Assembly: GCF_959025735.1 (NCBI RefSeq)
Contig: NZ_CAUFJQ010000017.1
Coordinates: 1 to 23,615 of the forward strand
Direction of reading: 5' to 3'
Source: an uncultured Streptococcus sp.
Lineage (GTDB): Bacteria > Bacillota > Bacilli > Lactobacillales > Streptococcaceae
DNA: 23,615 nt
Shown piece by piece: positions 22,165 to 23,615 of the stretch. A program made the translations under genes and the position numbers. The notes under the pieces are model-generated. The model was not told the DNA's origin. It did no database searches and saw only the letters and a list, made by a program, of their open reading frames with translations. Each line of letters opens with the position of its first letter. Position 1 is the first letter of the stretch.

Positions 22165-23223
22165 ATGAAAAAACGACACGAGTATGTATCGCCCACCTTG
22201 GATTTAATGGCAAAAAAGATTTTTAGTCTGCCGGATGTGACAGCCAAATTCATCCGAGAAGTATTGGATCTGCCAGTAGAGTCCGTTGAGATTTTAGAAG
22301 GAGACCAGATCCATGAGCAGGGGTTTTTAGGAGATCTTCCTTTTGAAACATCCTTTGATGTGAGAGCAAGACTAGATAGTGGGCTTGAAGTGATCATTGA
22401 GATTCAAGTTTTGAAGCAAGAGTATTTCTTGAATCGTTTCCACTATTATTTAGCCAATCAACTGGTAGAAAATGTCCAACGCAAGCGAAAGAAAGGGGCA
22501 ACCCATTCTATGTACCAGGAGCTGGAGCCGGTCTATGGGATCGCTATCCTGGAGCGAAGTATTTTTCCTCATTTAGATTCACCCGTCAATGTCTATGAAA
22601 TGCGCCATACAGTAGATGGGACACCTCTTTATAGCTCTCGAAAGGATGGAGTAGCTCATAATATGTTAAAGGTTGCCTTTTTAGAGTTGGATAAGTATAA
22701 TGAAAGTAGAGATACGGAGTTGAATGCTCACTGGAGACAATGGCTTGAATTTTTTGGCAATCGCCCATTCAGTCATCAACCAGATCAAGTGATCGAGCAG
22801 GCAGAATCACTCCTGATCCCATCAAATTGGACAAGGGAGGAAAAAGAAATGATTGATGAACGGATTCGTATCAGAGAAAATTGGGAAATGAGCATGGATA
22901 CCTTTCGGAAAGAACAACTGGAAGCCGGTTTTCAGAAAGGGTTGAAAAAAGGTCTTGAACAGGGACTCGAACAAGGTCTTGAACAGGGACTCGAACAAGG
23001 TCTTGAACAAGGTCTTGAACAGGGGCTCGAGCGTGGTCTCGAACAGGGATTGGAACAAGGCAGACAAGAAGGCATGGAGTTGGGAGTTCAAGCTGGTCAG
23101 CAGTCTCTGATTCAAAAACTATCTTTGAAGGGGATGAGTATCGAGATGATTGCTGAAATGACAGATTTATCCAGCGAATCCATCAAAAAAATGTTGGCTA
23201 CGGATTCGTCTAACGAGGAGTAG
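22165..23223 (+). CDS. Rpn-family PD-(D/E)XK nuclease / putative transposase (second copy)
   Basis: A 352-residue paralogue of the gene at 19845. The N-terminal 130 residues are nearly collinear with it, including Asp65 (FDVRARL) and Glu79-x-Gln81 (VIIEIQ). The main difference is the C-terminal linker: nine GLEQ-type tetrapeptides (about 263-298) against four, then a GMELGVQAG spacer before the shared helical end. GGAGG lies 5 nt before the ATG; the longer frame from 22027 would start inside the terminator and is rejected. Both copies are intact, so both are probably maintained by selection. Function as a DNA nuclease is inferred from family; the glutamine-rich helical repeat may set domain spacing or oligomerisation. 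Confidence 0.88.
   Translation: MKKRHEYVSPTLDLMAKKIFSLPDVTAKFIREVLDLPVESVEILEGDQIHEQGFLGDLPFETSFDVRARLDSGLEVIIEIQVLKQEYFLNRFHYYLANQLVENVQRKRKKGATHSMYQELEPVYGIAILERSIFPHLDSPVNVYEMRHTVDGTPLYSSRKDGVAHNMLKVAFLELDKYNESRDTELNAHWRQWLEFFGNRPFSHQPDQVIEQAESLLIPSNWTREEKEMIDERIRIRENWEMSMDTFRKEQLEAGFQKGLKKGLEQGLEQGLEQGLEQGLEQGLEQGLERGLEQGLEQGRQEGMELGVQAGQQSLIQKLSLKGMSIEMIAEMTDLSSESIKKMLATDSSNEE
22951..23058 (+). repeat. 12-bp in-frame minisatellite in the second Rpn gene
   Basis: Nine 12-bp units, partly organised as a 24-bp higher-order repeat of GGTCTTGAACAG then GGACTCGAACAA, encode GLEQ (one GLER). The near-identity of neighbouring 24-bp units indicates recent slippage. Confidence 0.92.
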
Positions 23224-23370
23224 TAGCGAGAACAGAATTTTGGGAACAATGAAACTTCGAGAATTACCTTGCTGATAAAAAAGCAGTTTTAAAATGGATT
23301 GTAAAGATCTCTGGGGTTCGTTTTTCTTGGATGTTGATCCTCTACAGATTTATACGGTTATGATTTATTG

Positions 23371-23402
23371 AAGGTTGGACACTTTTGTCCAACCTTTTTT
23401 TC
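23371..23402 (+). terminator. Terminator of the second Rpn gene
   Basis: AAGGTTGGAC (23371-23380) pairs with GTCCAACCTT (23387-23396) around ACTTTT, then T5 or more. The 147 bp between the Rpn stop and this hairpin hold nothing I can identify. Confidence 0.88.
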
Positions 23403-23457
23403 TCACTCCTCTTGGCCCTCCCTTAGTGAAATGGAATAAAAGTTTAAAATATCCGAG

Positions 23458-23520
23458 TTGTAATACTTGACATTACATTGTGATCCTGTATAATAGCTAT
23501 TGTAACAAAAAATCTTACAA
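23458..23520. promoter_or_regulatory. Promoter with two matching operators for the FMN reductase gene
   Basis: The promoter is TTGACA (23467-23472), a 16-bp spacer and TATAAT (23489-23494). TTGTAA-N9-TTACAT (23458-23478) covers the -35, and TTGTAA-N9-TTACAA (23500-23520) covers the start of transcription. The two sites are 42 bp apart, about four helical turns. Confidence 0.7.
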
Positions 23521-23538
23521 CAGAAAGAGGAAACAACT

Positions 23539-23615
23539 ATGAAAAACATTTTATTTATCGTCGGATCTCTTCGTCAAGGATCTTTTAACCACCAAATGGC
23601 TAAGAAAGCAGAAAG
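23539..23615 (+). CDS. NADPH-dependent FMN reductase (5' part only)
   Basis: The first 25 residues, MKNILFIVGSLRQGSFNHQM and onwards, carry the flavodoxin-fold FMN phosphate loop GSLRxGSFN of NADPH-dependent FMN reductases/azoreductases. GAGG lies 8 nt before the ATG. The gene runs off the window. The strong promoter flanked by two like operators suggests tight repression, probably relieved by a quinone, oxidant or electrophile as for related enzymes; the inducer is a guess from family. Confidence 0.8.
   Translation, partial: MKNILFIVGSLRQGSFNHQMAKKAE

Noticed and set aside
22951..23058. Tandem repeats resembling a CRISPR array or non-coding satellite
   Set aside because: Units are 12 bp without spacers and translate in frame to GLEQ inside a conserved nuclease gene.
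22822..23115. Minus-strand ORF rich in Leu/Phe repeats opposite the second Rpn gene
   Set aside because: It is the complement of the 12-bp repeat tract and lacks a ribosome-binding site; the plus-strand nuclease explains the frame.

Overview
The window looks like chromosomal DNA of an oral (viridans-group) Streptococcus. The basis is protein style (BceRS/BceAB-type antimicrobial-peptide module, SemiSWEETs, L-2-hydroxyisocaproate dehydrogenase, Rpn-type nucleases), moderate-GC core genes with extended -10 promoters, and a dispersed intergenic repeat that I associate with streptococci. The species cannot be fixed from this window.

Layout. (1) 1-1,316: the tail of an upstream unit with a terminator, then a minus-strand DUF2974-type alpha/beta hydrolase. 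(2) 1,464-6,112: response regulator and short-loop sensor kinase (8-bp overlap), then a BceR-type operator, a 42-residue small ORF, an ABC ATPase and a BceB-type permease. Together they form a peptide-antibiotic sensing and resistance module. (3) 6,113-6,479: a compact structured element closed by a perfect 10-bp outer stem. (4) 6,480-7,290: two divergent SemiSWEET genes sharing a 289-bp regulatory region with a perfect catabolite-response (cre) match. (5) 7,398-8,141: a DUF1722 gene and a T4-endonuclease-V-like small protein. (6) 8,268-19,729: a dispersed type I restriction-modification locus in the order hsdR, gene remnants, AT-rich YobI-like membrane P-loop NTPase, hsdS, RelE/HigB-like toxin, HTH antitoxin, hsdM. 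(7) 19,845-23,223: two paralogous Rpn-type PD-(D/E)XK nuclease genes with in-frame 12-bp minisatellites, flanking an L-2-hydroxyisocaproate dehydrogenase-like gene. (8) 23,539-end: the start of an NADPH-dependent FMN reductase gene behind a strong promoter with two matching inverted repeats.

How the genes fit together. The most system-like part is the type I locus. The YobI-like NTPase overlaps hsdS by 8 bp, so it is probably co-translated with the specificity subunit. The methyltransferase gene has no visible promoter and follows a toxin-antitoxin pair whose promoter carries an inverted repeat on its -10. Restriction, specificity plus NTPase, and modification therefore appear to be three separately transcribed blocks. 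The insert is a base-composition mosaic: the NTPase and both HsdS target-recognition domains are strongly AT-rich, while hsdR, hsdM and the conserved HsdS segments resemble the host. A second notable pattern is that com-box-like sequences (TTCGAATA or one mismatch, after a T tract) precede the toxin gene and both Rpn genes, which suggests possible control by the competence sigma factor SigX.
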